Shown: piece by piece, positions 15,775 through 24,619 of the stretch
How positions within the stretch are numbered: the first letter of the stretch is position 1
Layout of the letters: each line of letters starts with the position of its first letter
Assembly (NCBI GenBank): GCA_003611955.1
Contig: RAZE01000003.1
Location: 1 to 64,000, forward strand
From: a bacterium 1XD8-76
Lineage (GTDB): Bacteria; Bacillota; Clostridia; Lachnospirales; Lachnospiraceae
Direction of reading: 5' to 3'
DNA length: 64,000 bases
Position numbers and translations under genes: made by a program
Notes under the pieces: model-generated
What the model was told of the DNA's origin: nothing
What the model saw: the letters and a program-made list of their open reading frames with translations, nothing else
Database searches by the model: none

Positions 15775-18054
15775 ATGCAGATAAGAAGACCGCTTTGTCT
15801 GCTTTCCCTTGTCTTTATACTGCTGGCGACAGCCTGTGTGTACAGCGGACAGGTGATGGAGGAGGAACTTCCCCCGGAGGGGGAGAGGATATCCCTGACC
15901 GGAATTGTCAGTGACAGGGAATACCGTGTCATGTTTGGCAGCAGAATTCCGGTGCTGTACATCAGCGGAGTAAAAGATGGGAGTGACGGACAAGTCATGT
16001 GTTATATGGCGGACGCAGGAGGCGATGATTCGCTTCCCGGGATAGGAGAGACCGTCAGAGTCTCCGGAAAAGTTTCCCGTTTTCGGGAGGCGGGCAATCC
16101 GGGGGAGTTTGATCTCAGAGAGTATTATCAGATCTTAAACATTTCTTACAAATTAAATCAGACAGAAATTCTTGAATGTTCAGGTTCCTGTTCCCTGTTA
16201 AAGGAAAAATTATTTCAGATAAAATCCAGATGCGGTGAAGTGCTGGAACAGATCTATCCGGAGAAGGAGGCCTCCGTGCTGAAGGCGATGCTGCTCGGGG
16301 ACAAAAACGGTCTGGACGAGGAGGTGAAGGAGCTGTATCAGCTGAACGGGCTGGTACATATCCTGGCCATATCCGGGCTCCATGTATCGCTTTTGGGCAT
16401 GGGAGTCTCCGGTTTCCTGAAAAGATGCAGGGTTCCGGTGTGGATGAGAGTGCCGGCGGCGGTGGGGATCATGTGCTGCTACGGGGTCATGACCGGGATG
16501 GGAGTTTCCACCTGGAGGGCTGTGTTTATGTTTGCACTGCATCTGGCAGCGGAACTGTTTGGCAGGACTTACGATATGCTGACGGCTCTGTCACTCGCTG
16601 CGGTTCTGATGCTGACCGGGCAGCCGCTGCTTGTCCGCCACAGCGGTTTTCTGCTGTCCTTCGGTGCGGTGCTTGGAATCGGAATCATACTTCCCTGGTG
16701 GAGGGAGGTGTTTGGAATGGATATCGTGTTTCCCCGGGGAAGAGGGGTGCCGGGGAAATTGACCGGATGGATCGTAGAAGGACTTTACCTGAGCAGCGGG
16801 ATAGCGGTCGCTACCCTGCCGGTCCTGTTTTCTTTTTACTATGTATTTCCGTTGTATTCTCTGCTTCTCAACCTGTACGTGATCCCGCTCATGAGTCTTG
16901 TGCTGGCCTTCGGGATACTTTCCATAGTCGGCGGATCCCTGTTGCCGGAGGCGGGATTTCTTTTCGGGATGCCGGATCGGCTCATTCTCGGAATTTACGA
17001 GGTTTCCTGCAGGGCGGCATTGAAACTGCCGGGCGGAATCAAAATCGGCGGGAAGCCGGAACCCTGGCAGATCGCGGCTTACTACGGGATTCTGCTGGCG
17101 CTCATTTTGCGGCATGCCTGGGCGGAGGAAAAAGCGGCGTCAGTGTCAGAGAAAGAGAGGGGGTCGTCGGCCGGGATTTGTCCGATGGGGCAGTGGCTGT
17201 TTGTGCTCGGAGCGCTCTGGCTGCTGCTTGTCCGTCCGGTCAGCGGATTTAGTGTGTCCTTTCTGGATGTGGGACAGGGGGACTGTATCGTGATGCGGAA
17301 CGAAAACGGAAACTGCTATATGGTAGACGGCGGTTCTACCAGCAGATCCAAAGTCGGCCAATATCAGATCCTCCCCTTTTTGGAGAGTATGGGCATTGGG
17401 GAACTGGAAGCAGTTTTTGTGACGCACCCCGATGAGGACCACATATCGGGTATCGTGGAACTGATGGAGCAGACCGGATACGGCGTCAGGATTAAAAGTC
17501 TGATCCTGCCGGATGCCTCCGATGAGATAAAGAAGGAAAAGCTGGCAGAGTTGAGAGATCAGGCGAAGGAAAACAAAATCCCGGTCTACTATATCGGGCG
17601 GGGCGACGAGATGCAGGACGGGAAATTGAAATTTACCTGCATCGGTCCGAGAAAAGGACTTGCGACGGATGAAGTCAATGAGATATCCACCGTGCTGTAT
17701 ACGGAGTACGAAGAATTCAGAATGCTGCTGACGGGGGATGTGACCGGGGAACCGGAGCGGGAGCTGCTTGAGGAACTGTCGGGGAGGGATGCGCTGACAT
17801 TGCTGAAGGCGGCGCATCATGGCTCGAAATATTCCACGCCCCGGGAGCTTCTTGAATTGACTGATCCGGTCTATGCAGTCATTTCCGCGGGGAGGGACAA
17901 CCGTTACGGTCATCCCCACAGAGAGCTGACAGAGCGGTTGATGCGACAGGGATGTCATATTTATCAGACGCCGGAGGGCGGTGCGGTTACAGTGCGGGTG
18001 AAGGGCGGCCGGATCCGGGTGGAAGAGTTTTTAAAAGGAAAAGCAGGCGCTTGA
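15775..18054 (+). CDS. comEC: ComEC/Rec2 DNA uptake channel
   Basis: Polytopic membrane channel that carries single-stranded DNA into the cytosol during transformation. The 759-residue protein is full length. It has an N-terminal OB-like region with one leading hydrophobic segment, a central competence domain with about ten helices (LVHILAISGLHVSLLGMG, about residues 190-207), and a C-terminal metallo-beta-lactamase-like domain. That domain keeps FLDVGQGD (about 495) and the metal motif THPDEDH (about 547-553), plus AAHHGSKYS. The intact motif suggests nuclease function. With comEA it shows a potentially working uptake machine. The stop codon overlaps the -35 box of the holA promoter. Confidence 0.95.
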   Translation: MQIRRPLCLLSLVFILLATACVYSGQVMEEELPPEGERISLTGIVSDREYRVMFGSRIPVLYISGVKDGSDGQVMCYMADAGGDDSLPGIGETVRVSGKVSRFREAGNPGEFDLREYYQILNISYKLNQTEILECSGSCSLLKEKLFQIKSRCGEVLEQIYPEKEASVLKAMLLGDKNGLDEEVKELYQLNGLVHILAISGLHVSLLGMGVSGFLKRCRVPVWMRVPAAVGIMCCYGVMTGMGVSTWRAVFMFALHLAAELFGRTYDMLTALSLAAVLMLTGQPLLVRHSGFLLSFGAVLGIGIILPWWREVFGMDIVFPRGRGVPGKLTGWIVEGLYLSSGIAVATLPVLFSFYYVFPLYSLLLNLYVIPLMSLVLAFGILSIVGGSLLPEAGFLFGMPDRLILGIYEVSCRAALKLPGGIKIGGKPEPWQIAAYYGILLALILRHAWAEEKAASVSEKERGSSAGICPMGQWLFVLGALWLLLVRPVSGFSVSFLDVGQGDCIVMRNENGNCYMVDGGSTSRSKVGQYQILPFLESMGIGELEAVFVTHPDEDHISGIVELMEQTGYGVRIKSLILPDASDEIKKEKLAELRDQAKENKIPVYYIGRGDEMQDGKLKFTCIGPRKGLATDEVNEISTVLYTEYEEFRMLLTGDVTGEPERELLEELSGRDALTLLKAAHHGSKYSTPRELLELTDPVYAVISAGRDNRYGHPHRELTERLMRQGCHIYQTPEGGAVTVRVKGGRIRVEEFLKGKAGA

Positions 18055-18078
18055 CAAAATTCGGGAGGGCGGTATCAT
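18051..18078 (+). promoter_or_regulatory. holA promoter
   Basis: TTGACA (18051-18056), a 16-bp spacer and TATCAT (18073-18078). The -35 box overlaps the comEC stop codon. Confidence 0.7.
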
Positions 18079-18116
18079 GTAAGAGATGAGTCAAAATAGG
18101 GAAAGGATATCTTGTC

Positions 18117-19112
18117 ATGCAGAGAATCACGGAGGATATTAAGACGGGACAGTTAAAACAGATATATCTGCTCTATGGGGAGGAGAGATATCTGATTCGC
18201 CAGTACAGGGACAGGCTTATAGAAGCGCTGTTAAACGGCGGCAGCGAGATGAATTTGAACCGGTATGAGGGAAAAGGGGTCATGGTGCCGGAGATCATTG
18301 AGATGGCGGAGACTCTGCCCTTCTTTTCTGACAGACGTGTCATAATATTGGAGAATACGGAGCTGTTTAAGTCGGGCGGGGATAAACTTTCGGAATATCT
18401 GAAAAATCCGGCGCAGAGCAGCAGTTTTATCCTGGTGGAGAGAGAAGTGGATAAGCGGAGCGGCCTCTATAAGACGGTAAAAAAAGCGGGGTATGCGGCT
18501 GAGTTCGGCAGGCAAAAGGAAGAGACGCTGAAAAAATGGGTGTGCGGTATTTTGAAGAAGGAGAAAAAACAGATATCCTCCGAGACGCTGCAGCTGTTTC
18601 TGGACGGAACGGGGGACGATATGGAAAATATCCGCAGAGAGCTGGAAAAGCTGCTCTGCTACTGTATGGATAAGGACGTCATCACTTCGGAGGACGTGAG
18701 GGAGATATGCGTGCCGCAGATACAGGACAATATTTTTAAGATGATAGGGGCTGTCGCGGACGGAAACGGGGAGAGAGCTCTGCAGTATTACTATGATCTT
18801 CTTGCCCTGAGGGTACCGGCCATGAAGATTCTGATTCTGATCACAAGACAGTTTAATCTGATGCTCCAGGTGAAAGAGTTGGCGTCAAAGGGATATCCCC
18901 AGGCGCTGATCGAGGAGAAAGTAGGACTTCGCAGAAACATCGGCGGAATCTATATGAGGCAGGCTTCCAGATTTAAGAGGGATATTTTGAGACAGGCTCT
19001 GGAGGACTGCGCGGAGACGGAACATGCTTTCAAATCGGGCCGGATAGGAGAACGGCTGAGTCTGGAGCTGCTTATCGTGAAGTACAGCAGCTTGAAAAAG
19101 AAGAGGGCGTAA
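18117..19112 (+). CDS. holA: DNA polymerase III delta subunit
   Basis: Delta subunit of the clamp loader, which opens the beta clamp during replication. The 331-residue length and the pattern LYGEERYLIRQY near the N-terminus, a central ENTELFKSGGDKLSEYL region, LKKWVCGILKK and the C-terminal helical collar domain (ILILITRQFNLMLQVKEL) match the family. comEC followed by holA is a widespread Firmicutes order. It has its own promoter and a ribosome site (GAAAGGAT). Confidence 0.93.
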   Translation: MQRITEDIKTGQLKQIYLLYGEERYLIRQYRDRLIEALLNGGSEMNLNRYEGKGVMVPEIIEMAETLPFFSDRRVIILENTELFKSGGDKLSEYLKNPAQSSSFILVEREVDKRSGLYKTVKKAGYAAEFGRQKEETLKKWVCGILKKEKKQISSETLQLFLDGTGDDMENIRRELEKLLCYCMDKDVITSEDVREICVPQIQDNIFKMIGAVADGNGERALQYYYDLLALRVPAMKILILITRQFNLMLQVKELASKGYPQALIEEKVGLRRNIGGIYMRQASRFKRDILRQALEDCAETEHAFKSGRIGERLSLELLIVKYSSLKKKRA

Positions 19113-19142
19113 TGCAATGGTAATATTAAGGTAGCAGCGGGA

Positions 19143-19279
19143 GCCTGGAGAAAAATAGAATTCTCCGTCGCCGCGCTTTCGCTCCGTAAAAAGCGTAGCG
19201 GACACTAAACTCGTGAAAAACCTCGTTAAGTGCCGACGCTTTTTAAGGGGCTCCTTGAGAGTTTTATTTTTCTCCAGGC
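19143..19279. repeat. Nested imperfect palindromic element
   Basis: Outer arms GCCTGGAGAAAAAT (from 19143) and ATTTTTCTCCAGGC (to 19279) are inverted copies, with weaker pairing continuing inward. Inside lies a second inverted repeat, about 19184-19210 against 19224-19249, containing TAAAAAGCGT and ACGCTTTTTA. The whole 137 bp could fold into one long stem. There is no ORF. It resembles a MITE or intergenic repeat; no second copy is in this window. Confidence 0.6.
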
Positions 19280-19326
19280 AGGCTGAGATGTTGATTTAAA
19301 TGACATTGATTGCGCCTGCTTTTTTT
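19278..19326 (+). terminator. Probable terminator
   Basis: GCAGGC (19278-19283) pairs with GCCTGC (19314-19319), followed by seven T residues. The loop of 30 nt is long. It would end transcription from holA through the palindromic element. Confidence 0.5.
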
Positions 19327-19344
19327 ATTTGTAGAAAATTATTT

Positions 19345-19370
19345 TGGACAAAATAGGGGGCTGTTTCGTC
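19345..19370 (+). promoter_or_regulatory. ECF-type promoter of the sigma gene
   Basis: TGGACA (19345-19350), 16 bp, CGTC (19367-19370). This has the layout of extracytoplasmic-function promoters (TGAAAC-N16-CGTA/C) and fits autoregulation of the sigma factor encoded from 19458. Confidence 0.5.
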
Positions 19371-19457
19371 TAATAAGTATAAAGCTTTAAAACAGAGAGA
19401 ACGTTCTTCACAGATGCGCCATGAAAACGATACGGCGGGAAGGGAGAAGAAAGACAG

Positions 19458-19997
19458 ATGGAACAGTTGGTGAGAAAAGCCATGAAACATAATAAGGAAG
19501 CGTTTGAAGATCTGATGCAGGGGCAGGCGCAGAGTATGTACAAGACCGCGAAGGCGATCCTGAAAAATGATGAGGATGTGCTGGACGCCATGCAGGAGAC
19601 TGCGCTGACATGCTGGGAGAAGATTGGGACGCTGAGACAGGAGCGCTTTTTTAAGACGTGGATGACAAGAATTTTGATCAATCACTGCAATGAGATATAC
19701 AGACAGAGAAGATATACGGTGTCCGATGAGATGATCCTGGAGGCGGAGACGCAGGAAAACGGTTATATCACGATGGAATGGGAAGACTTTTTGAGCGGTC
19801 TGGACAGAAAACACCGCACGGTAGTTATTTTATACTATGTGCAGGGATTTAAGACAAGGGAGATCGCGGAGATATTGAGGGTGAACGAGAGCACCGTGCG
19901 GAGCAGGCTGGCCGCGGCGAGGGATAAGATGGAACGGCTGTATGAGCGGAGCAGTGTGGTGAGCAGCAGAAAGTTTGTGAAGAAGAGTATCGGCTGA
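19458..19997 (+). CDS. ECF-like sigma-70 family factor
   Basis: A 179-residue sigma factor with region 2 (EDVLDAMQETALTCWEKIGTL through KTWMTRILINHCNEIYRQ, about residues 37-80) and region 4 (LDRKHRTVVILYYVQGFKTREIA, about 117-139, with helix-turn-helix VNESTVRSRLAAARDKM). It lacks region 1 and most of region 3, as ECF factors do. It lies 17 bp before a DUF4179 membrane gene that is probably its anti-sigma partner. Likely autoregulated through the ECF-type promoter upstream. The inducing signal is unknown. Confidence 0.92.
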   Translation: MEQLVRKAMKHNKEAFEDLMQGQAQSMYKTAKAILKNDEDVLDAMQETALTCWEKIGTLRQERFFKTWMTRILINHCNEIYRQRRYTVSDEMILEAETQENGYITMEWEDFLSGLDRKHRTVVILYYVQGFKTREIAEILRVNESTVRSRLAAARDKMERLYERSSVVSSRKFVKKSIG

Positions 19998-20014
19998 GAA
20001 AGGGCAGGTTTTAT

Positions 20015-21175
20015 ATGAGCAGATTTGATGAGATGATAGACGGATTGAGAGATGATTTGGAAATACCGGAGAATGTCTGGAGAGGGTATGTGCGGACTCT
20101 GGAGGCATTGCCGGAGAAGGGCGGCCGTGGGAATTATGGCGGCAGACAGAAAAATAAATACGGAGACAGAAGAAAGAAAAAGGCGGCGGGAGTGGCAGTG
20201 TGGAAAGCGGCGGTGCTCATTGTCGGATCGGTCACACTGCTTGGAACAGGAGTCTACGCGGCGGAAAAATATTTTGGCATACTGGATTTTCTGGGCGGAA
20301 TCGAGAATGAGAGCGCGAAGATGCCGGTGGAGGCGGAGGACCTGATCGTGCCGGTGACAGAGGAAGAACAGAAAGTGGAGAAGGTCACAGAGGGAATGCC
20401 GGTGGATTTTGCAGTGAAAGAGGCAATGTGCGACAGCGACAGCATCTATGTAGTGCTGGAGGCGAAGGCGAAGGAGACCGGGAAGTATTTCCTGGTGCCG
20501 GAGGATGCGATCGAGGAGGATCCTGTGAGGGACTGTGGGATCGAGAGCGATATGAGTATCGGAGAGTATGCGTCGTCCAAAAATCTGGAGATAAAACATG
20601 TGAACGCGGGGATCGCGAACACGGATGAGCTCGGAATAGGCGCCTCCGCCATATATTTCCAGTCGGTGAGCGACGATGTGATGGATATCATGATCGAGAG
20701 CGGAAAGACGGAGAAGGGGAAGACGTTGGATGTGTTGTGCACCGGAATATTCTGGGATGAGACCATGGAGAGCATGGAGGATATTATGCGGACGGAGATC
20801 AGCTTTACACTGGCGGATATCAGCAACTCCACGGCGACAGCCTACGTGCCCTCGGGTTCGGCGGAAGTACCGGGGACGGGAGCTGTCATCGAGCGAGCGG
20901 AGGTGACGCAGACGGAGCTTGGCACATACCTGGAAATTTTTTACGGGGATGACAGTGAAGACTGGAGTGCGCTGCCCTGTTTCCGGCTGGCGGGAGACAA
21001 GGCGGGGGCGGACCGCCGCATCAGAATGGGTTCCGGCACGGAACTGCTGCAGGAAGGTGCATATCTGTGGAAGCTCAGCCTGGAAAAGATAGAGTTCGGA
21101 GACAGTATCGTGTTGGAGGCGTACGATGAGGAGACAAAGGAAGTGTACGGAACGTTTGAACTGATAAAAAAATAA
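20015..21175 (+). CDS. DUF4179 membrane protein, putative anti-sigma
   Basis: The 386-residue protein starts with a short charged cytosolic region (about residues 1-60) holding DDLEIPENVWRGYVRTLEAL, then one transmembrane helix (about 66-86), and an extracellular domain of about 300 residues typical of DUF4179. The partner sigma factor ends 17 bp upstream. Such proteins hold ECF factors at the membrane until a signal arrives; this role is inferred from the family and pairing. No zinc-binding anti-sigma motif is seen. Confidence 0.8.
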   Translation: MSRFDEMIDGLRDDLEIPENVWRGYVRTLEALPEKGGRGNYGGRQKNKYGDRRKKKAAGVAVWKAAVLIVGSVTLLGTGVYAAEKYFGILDFLGGIENESAKMPVEAEDLIVPVTEEEQKVEKVTEGMPVDFAVKEAMCDSDSIYVVLEAKAKETGKYFLVPEDAIEEDPVRDCGIESDMSIGEYASSKNLEIKHVNAGIANTDELGIGASAIYFQSVSDDVMDIMIESGKTEKGKTLDVLCTGIFWDETMESMEDIMRTEISFTLADISNSTATAYVPSGSAEVPGTGAVIERAEVTQTELGTYLEIFYGDDSEDWSALPCFRLAGDKAGADRRIRMGSGTELLQEGAYLWKLSLEKIEFGDSIVLEAYDEETKEVYGTFELIKK

Positions 21176-21218
21176 GTTGCTGTACGTTTTATGGGACAGC
21201 AGTTCTGCTATATTGGAC

Positions 21219-21247
21219 ATGACAAAAACGGTTTTTGGGGGTATACT
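21219..21247 (+). promoter_or_regulatory. Promoter of the DUF1653 operon
   Basis: ATGACA (21219-21224), 17-bp spacer, TATACT (21242-21247), 50 bp before the ATG at 21297. Confidence 0.65.
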
Positions 21248-21296
21248 AATAATGTCTGTGATATAAAAATGAAGGGCAGGCAGAAAGAGGATTTGT

Positions 21297-21836
21297 ATGA
21301 GACAGCTTCCAAAACCAGGTGAAATTTATAAACATTTTGAAGGGAACTGCTATCGTATCATAACAGTGGCAACGCACACGGAAACCGGAGAAAAACTGGT
21401 CATCTACCAGGCGCTCTGCGGAGACTACGGTGTATATGCGAGGGAACTTTCCCTGTTTGCGGGACCGGTGGACAGGGATAAATACCCTTACGTGACGCAG
21501 AAAAGGCGGTTTGAGCTGGTGGAAAGCGGCGCCGTCCCCCCTGTGGAACAGGAGGGGAGCTGTGCGGACGCTGCGCCAAAGCAGGAGCAGTCCCCGGAGA
21601 AAGAGACGGAGTCCGGGATAGATCCCATGGTGTTGGCGTACCTGGATGCCGGTACCTGCAAGGAGAAACTGCAGATACTGACGACCATGAAAGACAGGCT
21701 GACAGACGAGATGATCAACACAATGGCGATCGCCATAGATGTGGAAGTGAAGCCCGGCGACATAACGGAACGGTACGAGGAATTGAAATACTGTCTGGCT
21801 ACCAGAGAACGTTTTGAGTGCAGAAGACTCCGTTAG
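21297..21836 (+). CDS. DUF1653 domain protein
   Basis: The first 75 residues match DUF1653: PKPGEIYKHFEGNCYRII, a central VIYQALCGDYGVYARELSLF and DKYPYVTQKRRFEL. This small beta-barrel-like domain often stands alone; here a Glu/Pro-rich linker and a helical C-terminal domain of about 75 residues (YLDAGTCKEKLQILTTMK) extend it to 179 residues. Function unknown. First gene of an apparent operon with a 5'-nucleotidase, the SfsA-MutY fusion and a glycosyltransferase. Confidence 0.85.
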   Translation: MRQLPKPGEIYKHFEGNCYRIITVATHTETGEKLVIYQALCGDYGVYARELSLFAGPVDRDKYPYVTQKRRFELVESGAVPPVEQEGSCADAAPKQEQSPEKETESGIDPMVLAYLDAGTCKEKLQILTTMKDRLTDEMINTMAIAIDVEVKPGDITERYEELKYCLATRERFECRRLR

Positions 21837-21865
21837 CGCCGGGATAAGCGCGGAAAGGAGCAGGT

Positions 21866-22822
21866 ATGGCATTTGATCTGGACAGCAGGCTGGTGATCGG
21901 GGTATCTTCGAGAGCGCTCTTCGATCTGTCGAAGGAGAACGAACTTTTTGAGAGGGAGGGCGTGGAGGCGTACTCCAGCTATCAGGTGGAGCATGAACAT
22001 GAATTGCTGAGACCGGGACCCGGTTTTGCGCTGATCAGAGCGCTCCTCAATATCAACAGGATACCCGGGCAGGAGGGCCGGGTGGAAGTGATCGTCATGT
22101 CCCGCAACAGTCCGGATACGTCGCTCCGGGTGTTTAACGCGATTCGGGAGTACGGGCTTGACATCACAAGGGCGGCGCTGGTGAGCGGCGTGTCCCTCGC
22201 CCCCTATCTCGCGGCGTTTAAGACCGACCTGTTTCTGTCGGCTTACGAGGAGGATGTGCAGGGCGCTGTGGACAGCGGGATCGCGGCGGGGATCATCTGC
22301 GGGGAAGGGATCCACACTTATAACTGTGACGGGGATATCCGTCAGATCCGCATTGCCTTTGACGGGGATGCGGTGTTGTTTTCGGACGAGTCGGAGCAGA
22401 TCTACCAGGAACAGGGACTGGAGGCCTTTGAGAAAAATGAGAGGGAGAACGCGAAAAATCCGCTGCAGGCGGGACCCTTCGCAAAGTTTTTGAAAACGCT
22501 CTCCGATCTGCAGAGGGAATTCCCACAGGAGCAGGCGCTGATCAGGACTGCCCTTGTGACTGCCAGGAGCGCGCCGGCCCACGAGAGGGTCATACGCACG
22601 CTGCGAGCCTGGGGGGTCAGGATAGACGAGGCGTTCTTTCTGGGCGGGATCCAGAAGAAGGATATCCTGAAAGCGTTCGGGGCGCATATTTTCTTTGACG
22701 ACCAGGCGGTACATACGGAGCCTGCCTCGGAGGTGGTCCCGGCGGCGAGAGTGCCTTTGCGCCATAAGAACAATGCGGATGAAAAGAAGGACATGGAAGA
22801 ACGGAAAAAGGTACCGATATAG
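21866..22822 (+). CDS. 5'-nucleotidase (cytosolic type I family)
   Basis: A 318-residue protein of the 5-nucleotidase family related to eukaryotic cytosolic nucleotidase I, removing phosphate from nucleoside monophosphates. Visible segments include LVIGVSSRALFDL at the N-terminus, VIVMSRNSPDTSLRVFNAI, the RAALVSGVSLAPYLAAF motif, DLFLSAYEEDV, IAFDGDAVLFSDESE and VRIDEAFFLGG near the end. It has a good ribosome site and abuts the next gene, whose ATG follows the stop directly. Exact substrate preference is not visible. Confidence 0.87.
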   Translation: MAFDLDSRLVIGVSSRALFDLSKENELFEREGVEAYSSYQVEHEHELLRPGPGFALIRALLNINRIPGQEGRVEVIVMSRNSPDTSLRVFNAIREYGLDITRAALVSGVSLAPYLAAFKTDLFLSAYEEDVQGAVDSGIAAGIICGEGIHTYNCDGDIRQIRIAFDGDAVLFSDESEQIYQEQGLEAFEKNERENAKNPLQAGPFAKFLKTLSDLQREFPQEQALIRTALVTARSAPAHERVIRTLRAWGVRIDEAFFLGGIQKKDILKAFGAHIFFDDQAVHTEPASEVVPAARVPLRHKNNADEKKDMEERKKVPI

Positions 22823-24619
22823 ATGGAGTATGGAAATATTAAAAAAGGCGTTTTTCTGTCCAGACCGAACAGGTTTATCGCCTGGGTGAGAGTGGATGGA
22901 CGGGAAGAAAAAGTACATGTGAAAAATACGGGCAGATGTCTGGAACTGTTGAGAGAGGGAGCGGCGGTCTATCTGGAGCGGGCGGAAAATGCCGGGCGCT
23001 CCACTGCTTACGATCTTGTGGCGGTGGAAAAGGAGGGGAGAATTGTCAATATGGATTCCCAGGCGCCGAACAGGGCGGTGGGCGAGTGGCTCCTCTCCGG
23101 CGGGCTCTTTCCGAATGTGATATCGATGAAACCGGAGAAAACGTTCGGCGACTCGCGGTTCGATTTTTACGTGGAAGCGGAGGATGGGGCGGGCGGTATC
23201 CGGAAGATCTATATGGAAGTGAAGGGCTGTACCCTGGAGGAGAACAGAGTCGGGAGTTTCCCCGATGCCCCCTCGGAGAGAGCCGTCAAACATGTGAGGG
23301 AACTGATCGCGGCAAAAGAAGCAGGTTACGAGGCTTACCTGCTTTTTGTTGTACAGATGGACCAGGTGGACTTTGTGGTGCCCAACGTAAGGACGCAGCC
23401 GGAGTTCGGGGAGATCCTGCGGAAAGCGAGAGCGGCCGGAGTGCGGATCATAGCCAGGGATTGCCTCGTGACGGAGCATTCCATGGAGATAAGAGATCCT
23501 CTTCCCGTATATCTTTCCGAGATGGACCGGATCCCTGCGCCTCTTCTCGCCTGGTATGACAGGGGCAGGCGAATCTTACCCTGGCGGGAGGATCCCACGC
23601 CTTACCACGTGTGGGTCTCGGAGATCATGCTGCAGCAGACCAGGGTGGAGGCGGTAAAGCCTTACTATGACAGATTTCTGAGGGAGCTGCCGGATATCCG
23701 GGCGCTGGCGGAGGCGGAGGAAGAAAAGCTTTTAAAGCTCTGGGAAGGGCTGGGGTATTACAACAGGGTCCGAAATCTGCAGAAAGCGGCCAGACAGGTT
23801 ATGGTTGACTATAGTGGTCAAATGCCGCAGGAGTGGGAGGAACTGTGTAAGCTCCCCGGAATCGGCAGCTATACGGCGGGGGCAGTCTCCTCGATCGCCT
23901 ACGGGAGAAGGGTTCCGGCGGTGGACGGAAATGTGCTTCGCGTGCTTTCCCGGGTGATGGCTGACGAGAGGGATATTCTGGACGCAAAGGTAAAAAGAGC
24001 GGTGGAACAGGAACTGCTTTCTGTGATACCGGAGGAGCGGCCCGGCGATTTCAATCAGGCGATGATGGAACTGGGGGCCACGGTCTGTCTTCCGAACGGA
24101 AAACCGAAATGTGCGGAATGCCCGCTGGGGGAGTTCTGCAGAGCGTACACGGCGGACCGGGTGCTCGAATACCCCAGAAAGAAGCCGAAAAGAGAGCGGA
24201 AGATAGAGGAGAAGACCGTGCTGATCCTGCAGGACGAGACCAGGGCGGCACTGACGAAGAGAGATGATAAAGGACTTCTCGCGGGGCTCTATGAATTTCC
24301 CTGTCTGCCCGGGAAAAAAAGCGGCGCCCAGGTGCTCGCCTGGCTTAAAGACTTGGGTTTTGTCTCCCTGCGCATACAAAAGATCGGCGAGGCAAAACAT
24401 ATTTTCAGCCACAGAGAATGGCATATGACCGGTTACCTTGTCAGGACGGACGGGCTGACGGACCAGAATGAGGCGGCTGCGAACGCCGGTTTTCTCTTTG
24501 TGGAAAAAGAGGAGATAGAAAGAAACTACCCGCTGCCCTCCGCCTATGCGGCTTACGCGAAATATCTCGATATCGCGCAGGGGGCAGATGTGTTCAAAGA
24601 ACAGGAGAAGAGAGGATGA
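22823..24619 (+). CDS. mutY: SfsA-MutY fusion: nuclease-like domain plus A/G adenine glycosylase
   Basis: One uninterrupted 598-residue frame carries two normally separate proteins. Residues 1 to about 225 are SfsA-like (FLSRPNRFIAWV, FGDSRFDFYVE, MEVKGCTL, FPDAPSERAVKHV). From about 235 it is a complete MutY: PWREDPTPYHVWVSEIMLQQ with Glu267, helix-hairpin-helix LPGIGSYTAGAV, catalytic Asp in VDGNVLRVLSR, and a 4Fe-4S loop of four cysteines spaced C-x7-C-x2-C-x5-C. A NUDIX-like C-terminal domain ends with the HIFSHREWHM strand. MutY removes adenine opposite 8-oxoguanine. SfsA has been described as a DNA-binding or nuclease protein, so the fusion suggests a linked repair function. The start abuts the previous stop. 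Confidence 0.93.
   Translation: MEYGNIKKGVFLSRPNRFIAWVRVDGREEKVHVKNTGRCLELLREGAAVYLERAENAGRSTAYDLVAVEKEGRIVNMDSQAPNRAVGEWLLSGGLFPNVISMKPEKTFGDSRFDFYVEAEDGAGGIRKIYMEVKGCTLEENRVGSFPDAPSERAVKHVRELIAAKEAGYEAYLLFVVQMDQVDFVVPNVRTQPEFGEILRKARAAGVRIIARDCLVTEHSMEIRDPLPVYLSEMDRIPAPLLAWYDRGRRILPWREDPTPYHVWVSEIMLQQTRVEAVKPYYDRFLRELPDIRALAEAEEEKLLKLWEGLGYYNRVRNLQKAARQVMVDYSGQMPQEWEELCKLPGIGSYTAGAVSSIAYGRRVPAVDGNVLRVLSRVMADERDILDAKVKRAVEQELLSVIPEERPGDFNQAMMELGATVCLPNGKPKCAECPLGEFCRAYTADRVLEYPRKKPKRERKIEEKTVLILQDETRAALTKRDDKGLLAGLYEFPCLPGKKSGAQVLAWLKDLGFVSLRIQKIGEAKHIFSHREWHMTGYLVRTDGLTDQNEAAANAGFLFVEKEEIERNYPLPSAYAAYAKYLDIAQGADVFKEQEKRG

Noticed and set aside
21833..23479. Long open frame of 548 codons on the minus strand
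   Set aside because: It lies opposite the well-supported 5'-nucleotidase and sfsA-mutY genes, its composition (His, Arg, Leu rich) is typical of antisense shadows, and no motif is seen.
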